This document shows positions 1 through 5,530 of a DNA stretch of 6,331 nt, piece by piece. A program made the position numbers and the translations under genes. The notes under the pieces were generated by a model. That model was not told where the DNA came from. It did not search any database and was given only the letters and a program-made list of their open reading frames with translations. The stretch lies in the NCBI GenBank assembly GCA_025981625.1, contig JAICXF010000077.1, positions 1-6,331 of the forward strand, in the 5' to 3' direction. Every line of letters starts with the position of its first letter. The stretch's first letter is position 1. This DNA is from Sphingomonas sp. GTDB taxonomy: Bacteria; Pseudomonadota; Alphaproteobacteria; Sphingomonadales; Sphingomonadaceae.

Positions 1-53
1 CCGCGGGACGAGGAGAACTTTCATTCCTGAGCTGCCGCCAAGCACGCCCGTGA
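1..53 (+). CDS. Possible 3' end of an upstream gene (partial)
   Basis: Reading from base 3, the frame is open and ends with TGA at 51-53, encoding a tail of about 16 residues (AGRGELSFLSCRQARP). This TGA overlaps the GTG at 50-52 as GTGA, the same junction found at four later gene boundaries, which is why this frame is preferred for an upstream operon gene. A second frame from base 1 (PRDEENFHS) stops at 28-30 and is a competing candidate. Too little is visible to name a product, and the call rests only on the junction pattern. Confidence 0.3.
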   Translation, partial: AGRGELSFLSCRQARP

Positions 54-826
54 TCATCCTCTGCGGCGGGGAGGGCACCCGCATCGCGGATGTCTCGGGC
101 GATGCCGTTCCCAAGCCCCTGATCCGGATCGGCGACAAGCCGATCCTGTGGCACATCATGAAAATCTACGAAGCCCACGGATTCAACCGCTTCATCCTCG
201 CGCTTGGGCACCTGGGGTGGCAGATCAAGGACTATTTCCTGAACGAGCGGCTCATGGACTGCGATTTTCGCCTCGACGTCGAGGGCGACGAACGCCGGAT
301 TGAAATGCTGTCCGGCCCATCGGCCAACAGTCGCTCGATTCTGTTTGCGGAAACGGGAGAGAAGACTCAAACCGGCGAACGGGTCGCTCGGTGCCGCCGC
401 TATGTCGAGAGCGACCATTTCATGGTCACTTACGGTGACGGAGTGGGAGATATCGATGTCACCGCCCTCGGCCGCTTTGCGCTCGAACAGGGAAAGATCG
501 GCGCCGTGACCAGCGTCACGCCCGCCGGCCGGTTCGGCAATATCGAATCCACGGACGGCACCGTTACGGCCTTCAATGAAAAACCGGATGCCGGCGGCGG
601 ATCGATCAATGGCGGCTTTTTCGTGTTCAGGCGCGAGTTTTTCGAAGTCCTCGACAGATATGGCGACGTCATGCTCGAGCGCGAGCCGATGGACGAGCTT
701 GTCGCCCGCGGCGAGCTCTCGGCCTATCGGCATGAGGGCTTTTGGGAGCCGATGGATACGATGCGCGAGTACCGGCTGCTGAACCAGCTGTGGCAGCAGG
801 AAGAGGCGCGGTGGAAGGTCTGGTGA
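50..826 (+). CDS. rfbF: Glucose-1-phosphate cytidylyltransferase
   Basis: Cytoplasmic nucleotidyltransferase predicted to join CTP and alpha-D-glucose-1-phosphate into CDP-glucose, the first committed step of CDP-6-deoxysugar synthesis. Seen in the 258 residues: the nucleotide-binding loop CGGEGTR (5-11) with KP at 22-23; KPILWHIMKIY (30-40), typical of the family; the metal and sugar-phosphate region VTYGDGVGDID (126-136) with D130; PAGRFG (158-163); FNEKP (175-179) with K178; SINGGFFVF (185-193); and EGFWEPMDT (229-237) with D236. Length matches RfbF (about 257 residues). The loop following the first motif (IADVSGDAVPKPL) differs from the classic enterobacterial form, so the CTP/glucose call leans partly on the adjoining CDP-glucose dehydratase. 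The start is uncertain: GTG at 50 leaves strand beta-1 about two residues short, and the frame is open upstream to the window edge. Its TGA overlaps the next gene's GTG. Confidence 0.93.
   Translation: MIILCGGEGTRIADVSGDAVPKPLIRIGDKPILWHIMKIYEAHGFNRFILALGHLGWQIKDYFLNERLMDCDFRLDVEGDERRIEMLSGPSANSRSILFAETGEKTQTGERVARCRRYVESDHFMVTYGDGVGDIDVTALGRFALEQGKIGAVTSVTPAGRFGNIESTDGTVTAFNEKPDAGGGSINGGFFVFRREFFEVLDRYGDVMLEREPMDELVARGELSAYRHEGFWEPMDTMREYRLLNQLWQQEEARWKVW
823..826 (+). other. GTGA stop/start overlap, rfbF to rfbG
   Basis: TGA at 824-826 ends rfbF and GTG at 823-825 starts rfbG. Such overlaps allow terminating ribosomes to restart on the next gene, keeping enzyme amounts in step. The same form recurs at 2417-2420, 3637-3640 and 4464-4467. 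Confidence 0.75.
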
Positions 827-1875
827 ACGCGCGGCGCGCGCTTGCGCGCTTCGCCGGGTGTCGCGTGCTCGTGACAGGCCACACTGGGTTCAAGGGAAGC
901 TGGCTCAGTCTCTGGTTGACCCGCCTCGGCGCCCAGGTGACCGGCTTCTCCGACACGGTTCCGACCGAGCCGAGCCATTTTGCGGCCCTGGGATTGCGGC
1001 TCGACGACTGCCGCGGTGACATTTGCGATCACGCGGCTCTCGACAGCGTCGTCGGCAAGGCCGCGCCGGAGATCATTTTTCATTTCGCCGCCCAATCCCT
1101 GGTCCGCAAAGCCTATGCGCAGCCGAGGCGCACGTTCGAGACGAATATTCTTGGCACGCTGGCCGTGCTGGAGGCGGCCTCCCGGCACGGGGTCCGCGCG
1201 GTGGTCGTCGCCACCACCGACAAGGTCTATCGCAACGACGAGAGCGGCAGGCGGTACAAAGAGGATGACGAGCTCGGTGGAACGGACCCCTACAGTGCGT
1301 CCAAGTCGTGCGCCGAGCTCGCCGTCCGGTCCTACCGCGACAGCTTCGTTCGAGACGGGGAGATGCTGCTCGCCACCGTCCGAGCGGGCAATGTCATCGG
1401 TGGCGGCGACTGGGCGCCGGATCGACTGATGCCGGACCTCATGCGCGCGGCATTTGGCCCCGGGGTGGCGCTCATCCGCAATCCGGCGTCGACCCGCCCC
1501 TGGCAGCATGTGCTCGACGTGCTCACCGGCTATCTGCAGATCGGTGCGGGCCTGCTTTCGGGCGATCGGTCGATGGTCGGACCCTGGAACCTCGGCCCTC
1601 GCTTGCCCGCAAGCATCCGCGTCGAGCAGCTGCTCGAGGCGGTTCGCGCCCAGGTCCCTGAGCTGAAAGTGGAGATAAGGCCGGGCGAGGGGCACAGGCC
1701 GGAGTCTGGATTCCTCCAGATCGACTCCACCAAGGCCATGACTCGGCTCGGTTGGGAGCCTCGGTGGGAAGGCGAGATGCTCGAGCGCACGATAGACTGG
1801 TACCGCGCCTTCTGCCGCGATGGCCTGGTCGTCTCGTCCAACCAGCTCGATACCTATGAAGAGGTCCTCGTCTGA
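823..1875 (+). CDS. rfbG: CDP-glucose 4,6-dehydratase
   Basis: NAD-dependent extended SDR predicted to convert CDP-glucose to CDP-4-keto-6-deoxy-D-glucose. With the GTG at 823 the protein has 350 residues, close to the family norm of about 355. Seen: dinucleotide-binding VTGHTGFKGSWLSLWL (17-32), a family signature; HFAAQSLVRKAY (87-98); the active-site ATTDKVY (131-137); the catalytic pair in YSASK (Y157, K161); RAGNVIGGGDWAPDRL (187-202); and STRPWQHVLD (223-232) for substrate binding. GTG 823 was chosen because it overlaps the rfbF stop as GTGA, leaves 17 residues before the beta-1 strand as in RfbG homologues, and has GGAAGG at 813-818. GTG at 811 would add four residues; more distant in-frame starts (742) lie deep inside rfbF. 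The TDK triad in place of a plain T/S motif separates dehydratases from simple epimerases. It should hand product to the downstream epimerase and C-methyltransferase. Confidence 0.95.
   Translation: MNARRALARFAGCRVLVTGHTGFKGSWLSLWLTRLGAQVTGFSDTVPTEPSHFAALGLRLDDCRGDICDHAALDSVVGKAAPEIIFHFAAQSLVRKAYAQPRRTFETNILGTLAVLEAASRHGVRAVVVATTDKVYRNDESGRRYKEDDELGGTDPYSASKSCAELAVRSYRDSFVRDGEMLLATVRAGNVIGGGDWAPDRLMPDLMRAAFGPGVALIRNPASTRPWQHVLDVLTGYLQIGAGLLSGDRSMVGPWNLGPRLPASIRVEQLLEAVRAQVPELKVEIRPGEGHRPESGFLQIDSTKAMTRLGWEPRWEGEMLERTIDWYRAFCRDGLVVSSNQLDTYEEVLV
1858..1864 (+). promoter_or_regulatory. Ribosome binding site for the epimerase gene
   Basis: GAAGAGG lies inside the end of rfbG, 10 bases ahead of the ATG at 1875. 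It fits the 3' end of 16S rRNA and supports this ATG, which overlaps the rfbG stop as TGATG. Confidence 0.6.
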
Positions 1876-2420
1876 TGGAGCTCGTCCCGGCCGGCATTGC
1901 CGGAGCGTTCGCCGTCCGTCACGCGGTGCGAGTGGATCCGCGGGGCCGGTTCAAGCGCCAATATTGCCGCGAGCAGTTCGCCCGGGCCGGTCTCGTCACC
2001 GACTGGGTGCAGATCAATCATTCGGTGACGCTGGGCCGTGGCTCCATCCGGGGAATGCATTTCCAACGCCCGCCCTGCGCGGAGGCGAAGCTGGTGAGCT
2101 GCCCGTTCGGCCGTGCCTTCGATGTCGCCCTCGATCTCCGGCGGGGATCGAAGACCTTTCTGCAATGGGCCGCCGTCGAAATCGACGAGGCGACCAGTTA
2201 TTACATCCCAGAAGGCTGCGCGCACGGCTTCCAGGCGCTGACGGACGAAGTGCACCTTCTTTACCAGCACAGCGCTTATTATGCTCCCGAGGCCGAAGGG
2301 GGGGTGCGGTTTGACGACCCCGCGATCGGAATCGCGTGGCCGCTGCCCGCCGCCGCCGTGTCGGAGCGAGATCGCTCGTTCGTGCTCATCGACGATCGAT
2401 TTGATGGGATCGCCTCGTGA
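1875..2420 (+). CDS. RmlC-like nucleotide-sugar 3,5-epimerase (cupin)
   Basis: Cupin-fold epimerase of the dTDP-4-dehydrorhamnose 3,5-epimerase family, 181 residues, the usual length. It is predicted to invert C-3 and/or C-5 of CDP-4-keto-6-deoxyglucose. Aligned by eye to Salmonella RmlC, the key residues are kept: H62 in IRGMHFQ (58-64; RmlC H63, the base), R59, K72 in AKLVSC (RmlC K73), D83 in FDVALDLR, Y130 in LLYQHSAYY (RmlC Y133, the proposed acid), Y135, and D166 in SERD (RmlC D170, partner of the His). YIPEGCAHGFQ (110-120) and FDDPAIGIAWP (146-156) are family signatures. QINHS (46-50) replaces the usual QDNHS. The symbol rfbC/rmlC is withheld because the substrate is probably CDP- rather than dTDP-linked, given neighbours on both sides. 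Whether one or both centres are inverted cannot be read from sequence; a NovW-like C-3-only enzyme is the main alternative. Confidence 0.92.
   Translation: MELVPAGIAGAFAVRHAVRVDPRGRFKRQYCREQFARAGLVTDWVQINHSVTLGRGSIRGMHFQRPPCAEAKLVSCPFGRAFDVALDLRRGSKTFLQWAAVEIDEATSYYIPEGCAHGFQALTDEVHLLYQHSAYYAPEAEGGVRFDDPAIGIAWPLPAAAVSERDRSFVLIDDRFDGIAS
2417..2420 (+). other. GTGA stop/start overlap, epimerase to C-methyltransferase
   Basis: TGA at 2418-2420 ends the epimerase gene and GTG at 2417-2419 begins the C-methyltransferase, whose first zinc cysteine follows at codon 3. This fixes the start of the methyltransferase. Confidence 0.75.
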
Positions 2421-3640
2421 GATGCCGCCATTGCGGGAACGGGAGCTTCATCCGCTTCGCGGACCTGCAAAACGCGCCGCCTTCAAATGCGATGCTTACG
2501 CAAGCGGCGCTCAACCAGCCGGAGGCTTTTTATCCGCTCGTCGTGCAAGTGTGCGACTCCTGCTTTCTGGCGCAGGTCGACGAGCACAAGAGCGCGAGCG
2601 AGATATTCGATTCCAGCTACACCTATTTCTCCTCTTTTTCGCGCTCCTGGCTCGAGCATTCCGAGCGGTTCGCGGCCATGGCGACCGAGCGTTTCGGCCT
2701 TGGCGGGCAATCCCAGGTCGTCGAGATCGCGTCCAACGACGGCTATCTGCTGCAATATTTCCATCGGCGCCAGATTCCGGTGCTGGGCGTCGAGCCGGCC
2801 GCGAACACCGCCGAAGCGGCAATTGCAAAGGGCATTCCGACCATCGTGGACTTCTTCGGCCGCCGCCTCGCCGTGGAGAGGCTGGGGGCGTCGGCCGATC
2901 TGATCGTCGCGAACAATGTCTTTGCCCATGTGCCGGACATCAACGATTTCTGCGCTGGGCTCAAAACCGCCCTGAAGCCGCACGGAGTGGTGTCCCTCGA
3001 ATTTCCGCATTTGCTTCGGCTGATCCAGCAGACCCAGTTCGACACCATCTATCATGAGCATTTTTCCTACCTTTCGCTGCGGACTGCAGTGCGGATCCTG
3101 GCCGCGCATGGGCTCAAGGCCTTCGACGTCGAGCAGCTCCCGACCCACGGCGGCTCGCTCCGGCTCTTTGCGGCGCACGGGGAGGACGAGACCAGACAGC
3201 AATCGTCCGCCATTGCCGCAATTCTTGCCGAGGACGCGCATGCGGGGCTCGGCGCGCGCGCCATCTACGAGGGGTTCCAGCCGCGGGTCGACCGTGTCCG
3301 CGCCGACTTCCTCAAATTCCTGCTTCAGCAGCGGGATGCCGGAGCCAGGGTCGCCGGCTACGGCGCCGCCGCAAAGGGCAACACCCTGCTCAATTATTGC
3401 GGCGTGAAAGGTGCCGAGCTCATCGGCTTTGTCGCCGACGCTTCTCCCCACAAGCAGGGTCGATTCCTGCCCGGAAGCCATATTCCGGTCACTGCGCCCG
3501 AGCGCATCGACTCCGACAGGCCCGATTTCATCATCATCTTTCCCTGGAACCTGCGCGACGAGATCGCGGCCCAGCTCGCATATGCCCGGCAATGGGGCGC
3601 CAAATTCGTGGTCGCGATCCCCGAGCTTGAAATCTGGTGA
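2417..3640 (+). CDS. SAM-dependent sugar C-methyltransferase (TylC3/TcaB9/NovU type)
   Basis: 407 residues with the three-domain layout of NDP-4-ketosugar C-methyltransferases. The N-terminal zinc domain has C3, C6, C46 and C49 (CRHC, then CDSC). YTYFSSFS (68-75) carries active-site tyrosine candidates. The central Rossmann SAM domain has VVEIASNDGYLLQYF (101-115) and ANNVFAHVPD (165-174). The catalytic motif YHEHFSY (212-218) has Y212, E214 and H215, matching Y222/E224/H225 of TcaB9 as I recall them. THGGSLRLF (243-251) follows, and the C-terminal domain holds GYGAAAKGNTLLN (314-326) and FPWNLRDEI (375-383). The family deprotonates a carbon next to the 4-keto group and methylates it: C-3 in TylC3/TcaB9, C-5 in NovU. 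Here the acceptor is inferred to be the epimerised CDP-4-keto-6-deoxysugar. GTG 2417 overlaps the epimerase stop as GTGA and puts the first zinc cysteine at residue 3, as expected; TGGGA at 2405-2409 is a weak binding site. Confidence 0.93.
   Translation: MRCRHCGNGSFIRFADLQNAPPSNAMLTQAALNQPEAFYPLVVQVCDSCFLAQVDEHKSASEIFDSSYTYFSSFSRSWLEHSERFAAMATERFGLGGQSQVVEIASNDGYLLQYFHRRQIPVLGVEPAANTAEAAIAKGIPTIVDFFGRRLAVERLGASADLIVANNVFAHVPDINDFCAGLKTALKPHGVVSLEFPHLLRLIQQTQFDTIYHEHFSYLSLRTAVRILAAHGLKAFDVEQLPTHGGSLRLFAAHGEDETRQQSSAIAAILAEDAHAGLGARAIYEGFQPRVDRVRADFLKFLLQQRDAGARVAGYGAAAKGNTLLNYCGVKGAELIGFVADASPHKQGRFLPGSHIPVTAPERIDSDRPDFIIIFPWNLRDEIAAQLAYARQWGAKFVVAIPELEIW
3637..3640 (+). other. GTGA stop/start overlap, C-methyltransferase to SDR
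   Basis: TGA at 3638-3640 ends the C-methyltransferase and GTG at 3637-3639 begins the reductase. With no clear Shine-Dalgarno ahead of it, start of the reductase probably relies on restart of the same ribosome. Confidence 0.75.
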
Positions 3641-4467
3641 GGCGGTTCCTGGTGACCGGAGCGACCGGGTTCATCGGCAGCGCGGTGACTCGCCGGCTCG
3701 AGGCCCGGGGCGAGCACGTGGTCGCGCTCGGCAGTCGCCAAATCGATCTGCTGGCCGCGAATGACGCTCAGCTCGAATCCTTGGTCGACCGGGCGAAGAT
3801 CAGCCACTGCATTCATTGCGCCTGGTATACCAACCATTCCGACTATCTCGTTCACGACATCAACCGCGAGTGGTTCACCGCGAGCCTCCGTCTGGCGCGT
3901 GCCTGCCGGAGAATTCGCTTCGTCGGTCTCGGCACCTGTCTCGAATATGACTTCAGCGACGGCGAGCCGTGCGTCGAAGATGGCACTCCCCTCAACCCGG
4001 ACACGCTCTATGCCCGATCCAAAGCGGCAGTGTTCGACGGGCTTGGCGTGCTTGGCGGGAATTTCATCTGGGCCCGGGTGTTCTTCGTTTATGGGCCGGG
4101 CGACCGGCCTGGCCGCCTCGTGCCCGCAATGATGGATCGCTTCGGTCGCGGCGAGCAAGCAGGCCCGAGCTGCGGCGGCCTCAGGCGCGATTACATTCAC
4201 GTCGACGATCTCGCCGGTCAACTCGTCCGGCTCGCGGCATCCGACGTCCGGGGAGCAGTCAACACGGGGACGGGGATCGCGCCCACCCTGTCCTCGATTT
4301 TCGCGGCAGGCGCGCAAGCGCTCGGCAGACCCGAACTCGCGTGCACGAACCGCAAGACTGGCGGTCAGCCGCCGCTGATCCAGGCGGACATGACCCGCTT
4401 CCGCGAGCGCGTCGGCGATCCCGAGGCAAGGAACATCGCGCGCGGCCTCGAGGACCTGATCCGGTGA
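3637..4467 (+). CDS. NAD(P)-dependent extended SDR, probable CDP-4-ketosugar reductase
   Basis: Extended short-chain dehydrogenase/reductase of 276 residues, a little short for the family. Seen: VTGATGFIGS (6-15) for NAD(P) binding; the HCAW region (60-63) where SDRs often read HLAA; LGTCLEYD (98-105), with T100 or C101 at the usual Ser/Thr position; YARSK (Y125, K129) as the catalytic pair; ARVFFVYGPGDRPGRLVP (146-163); and RRDYIHVDDLA (183-193). A C-methylated 4-keto sugar needs a 4-ketoreductase to finish it, as TylC and NovS pathways do, and this is the only candidate here, so that role is inferred from place. It could instead be an epimerase, since sequence motifs do not separate the two. 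GTG 3637 overlaps the methyltransferase stop as GTGA and places the Gly motif at residue 8; no strong binding site is visible, so start may depend on coupling. Confidence 0.85.
   Translation: MRRFLVTGATGFIGSAVTRRLEARGEHVVALGSRQIDLLAANDAQLESLVDRAKISHCIHCAWYTNHSDYLVHDINREWFTASLRLARACRRIRFVGLGTCLEYDFSDGEPCVEDGTPLNPDTLYARSKAAVFDGLGVLGGNFIWARVFFVYGPGDRPGRLVPAMMDRFGRGEQAGPSCGGLRRDYIHVDDLAGQLVRLAASDVRGAVNTGTGIAPTLSSIFAAGAQALGRPELACTNRKTGGQPPLIQADMTRFRERVGDPEARNIARGLEDLIR
4450..4454 (+). promoter_or_regulatory. Ribosome binding site for the glycosyltransferase gene
   Basis: GAGGA within the last codons of the SDR gene, 9 bases before the GTG at 4464. It supports a start at the GTGA overlap rather than at far-upstream in-frame codons. 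Confidence 0.55.
4464..4467 (+). other. GTGA stop/start overlap, SDR to glycosyltransferase
   Basis: TGA at 4465-4467 ends the SDR gene and GTG at 4464-4466 begins the glycosyltransferase. Linkage of the transferase to the sugar pathway by this overlap supports a shared function. Confidence 0.7.
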
Positions 4468-5525
4468 AGCTCGGCGCGGCCCGGATCGGCTTTGCCGGAT
4501 ACAGCCGCGACTTCGGCGCCACTGGCGACCGGCGCCGCTTCGCCGCCTATGCGCGGCTCAAGGGCATCCCGCTCGAATATGCCGAGCTCAATCGACCCTA
4601 TGACCTGGTCTATGCGACCTGCAGCAGCGATCTCGCCGGCTGGACCAGGCGCAAGCGGCGGGAGGGCGGGCGCATGAAACTGGTCTTCGAACTGATCGAT
4701 TCCTACCTCACCCAGACCAAGCCCCTGCGCCGGCTTGCGAAGGGATCGGCCCGCTTTCTGCTCGGCGCGGACAGCCATCCCGCGCCGGATTTCCTGCGGA
4801 CCCTGACGCGGGCTTGCGAAGCTGCCGACGTCGTCATCTGCTCGACGGAGGAGCAGCGCCAGGCGATCCGCCGCTACAATCCCGACGTCTTCATCAGCTT
4901 CGATTATTTCGGAGACGATATTCCCTCGGCGAAGGCCGATTATGCGCGTCGCGAAAAACTGCAGCTCGTTTGGGAGGGCCAGTCGGCGACGCTCTCGAAC
5001 CTGCGGCTGCTGCGCGGAGTGCTGAACGATCTGCGCGACCGCATTGAGCTGAACCTTGTCACCGACCCATTGGTCTATCGCTATTTCGGGCGCTTTGCCC
5101 CTCTTCCCTCGACCGGGCTGCTGAAGGGGTTCGAATGCGCGGTGAGGTTCCAGCCGTGGGACCGCTCGAGCTTTTGGCGGCATGTGACCGCGAGCGATCT
5201 TGCGTTGATCCCCATCGATCCTTCCGATCGCCTCGCCGTGGGCAAGCCGGAAAACAAGCTGGTGATGCTGTGGCAGCTCGGAATGCCGGTGCTGACGACG
5301 GACACGCCGGCATATGCGCGGGCGATGAACGCGGCGGGCGTCGACATGCTCTGCCGCGACACAGTCGAATGGCGGAGCAGGCTTGAACAGCTGATCCTTG
5401 CGTCCTCCGCCGAGCTTGAACGCATCGGGCAGCAAGGCCGCAGGTTTGCCGACTGCGCCTATTCCAGGAGCGAGTTCCTGCGCCGGTTCGATGAAGCGTT
5501 TCGCCAGGCCGGTTTTGAGGTTTGA
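4464..5525 (+). CDS. Probable GT-B (GT4-like) glycosyltransferase
   Basis: 353 residues with the look of a two-domain GT-B glycosyltransferase, weakly similar to known families by eye. The N-terminal half has YDLVYATCSSDLAGW (46-60), LVFELIDSYL (73-82) and ADVVICSTEEQRQAI (121-135), the last resembling the 'D.vi..S' strand of GT4 enzymes. The C-terminal half has LQLVWEGQ (166-173) and LALIPIDPSDRLAVG (246-260), then KPENKLVMLWQLGMPVLTTDTPAY (261-284), which resembles the donor-phosphate site of GT4 proteins with E263 as the conserved acid. No signal peptide or membrane segment is apparent, so it would act at the cytoplasmic face. It directly follows the sugar pathway, so transfer of the branched sugar to a lipid-linked glycan is a reasonable inference, but donor and acceptor are unknown. 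GTG 4464 forms a GTGA overlap with the SDR stop. In-frame starts back to 3969 lie inside the SDR gene. An internal ATG at 4674 has a strong binding site. Confidence 0.75.
   Translation: MKLGAARIGFAGYSRDFGATGDRRRFAAYARLKGIPLEYAELNRPYDLVYATCSSDLAGWTRRKRREGGRMKLVFELIDSYLTQTKPLRRLAKGSARFLLGADSHPAPDFLRTLTRACEAADVVICSTEEQRQAIRRYNPDVFISFDYFGDDIPSAKADYARREKLQLVWEGQSATLSNLRLLRGVLNDLRDRIELNLVTDPLVYRYFGRFAPLPSTGLLKGFECAVRFQPWDRSSFWRHVTASDLALIPIDPSDRLAVGKPENKLVMLWQLGMPVLTTDTPAYARAMNAAGVDMLCRDTVEWRSRLEQLILASSAELERIGQQGRRFADCAYSRSEFLRRFDEAFRQAGFEV
5517..5520 (+). promoter_or_regulatory. Ribosome binding site for the terminal methyltransferase gene
   Basis: GAGG, 10 bases before ATG 5531, is the better-placed site. 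The AAAGGA at 5525-5530 abuts the ATG and is too close. A TTG at 5522-5524 overlaps the previous stop as TTGA and would add three residues, but the GAGG is only one base from it. Confidence 0.4.
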
Positions 5526-5530
5526 AAGGA

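Noticed and set aside
742..822. Upstream extension of the dehydratase frame (a 377-residue version)
   Set aside because: It overlaps the conserved C-terminal end of rfbF, and the extra residues have no match to the family N-terminus. GTG 823 fits length and overlap pattern.
827..855. GC-alternating stretch with inverted GCGCGC segments, possible hairpin or attenuator
   Set aside because: It encodes the ordinary Ala/Arg-rich N-terminus of the dehydratase. There is no T run, and such runs are common in GC-rich coding DNA.
2483..3592. Long open frame on the - strand (369 codons)
   Set aside because: It lies opposite the C-methyltransferase gene, which has complete family motifs. GC-rich DNA gives long antisense open frames, and this one shows no recognisable motif.
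3969..4463. Upstream extension of the glycosyltransferase frame (a 518-residue version)
   Set aside because: The added 165 residues lie inside the SDR gene in another frame and are Arg-rich and motif-free. GTG 4464 with GAGGA ahead of it is the sensible start.
4365..5435. Long open frame on the - strand (356 codons)
   Set aside because: Antisense to the SDR and glycosyltransferase genes, with low-complexity Arg/Gly/Ala content and no domain. Treated as a GC shadow; the same applies to 724-1695 and 3394-4317 on the - strand.
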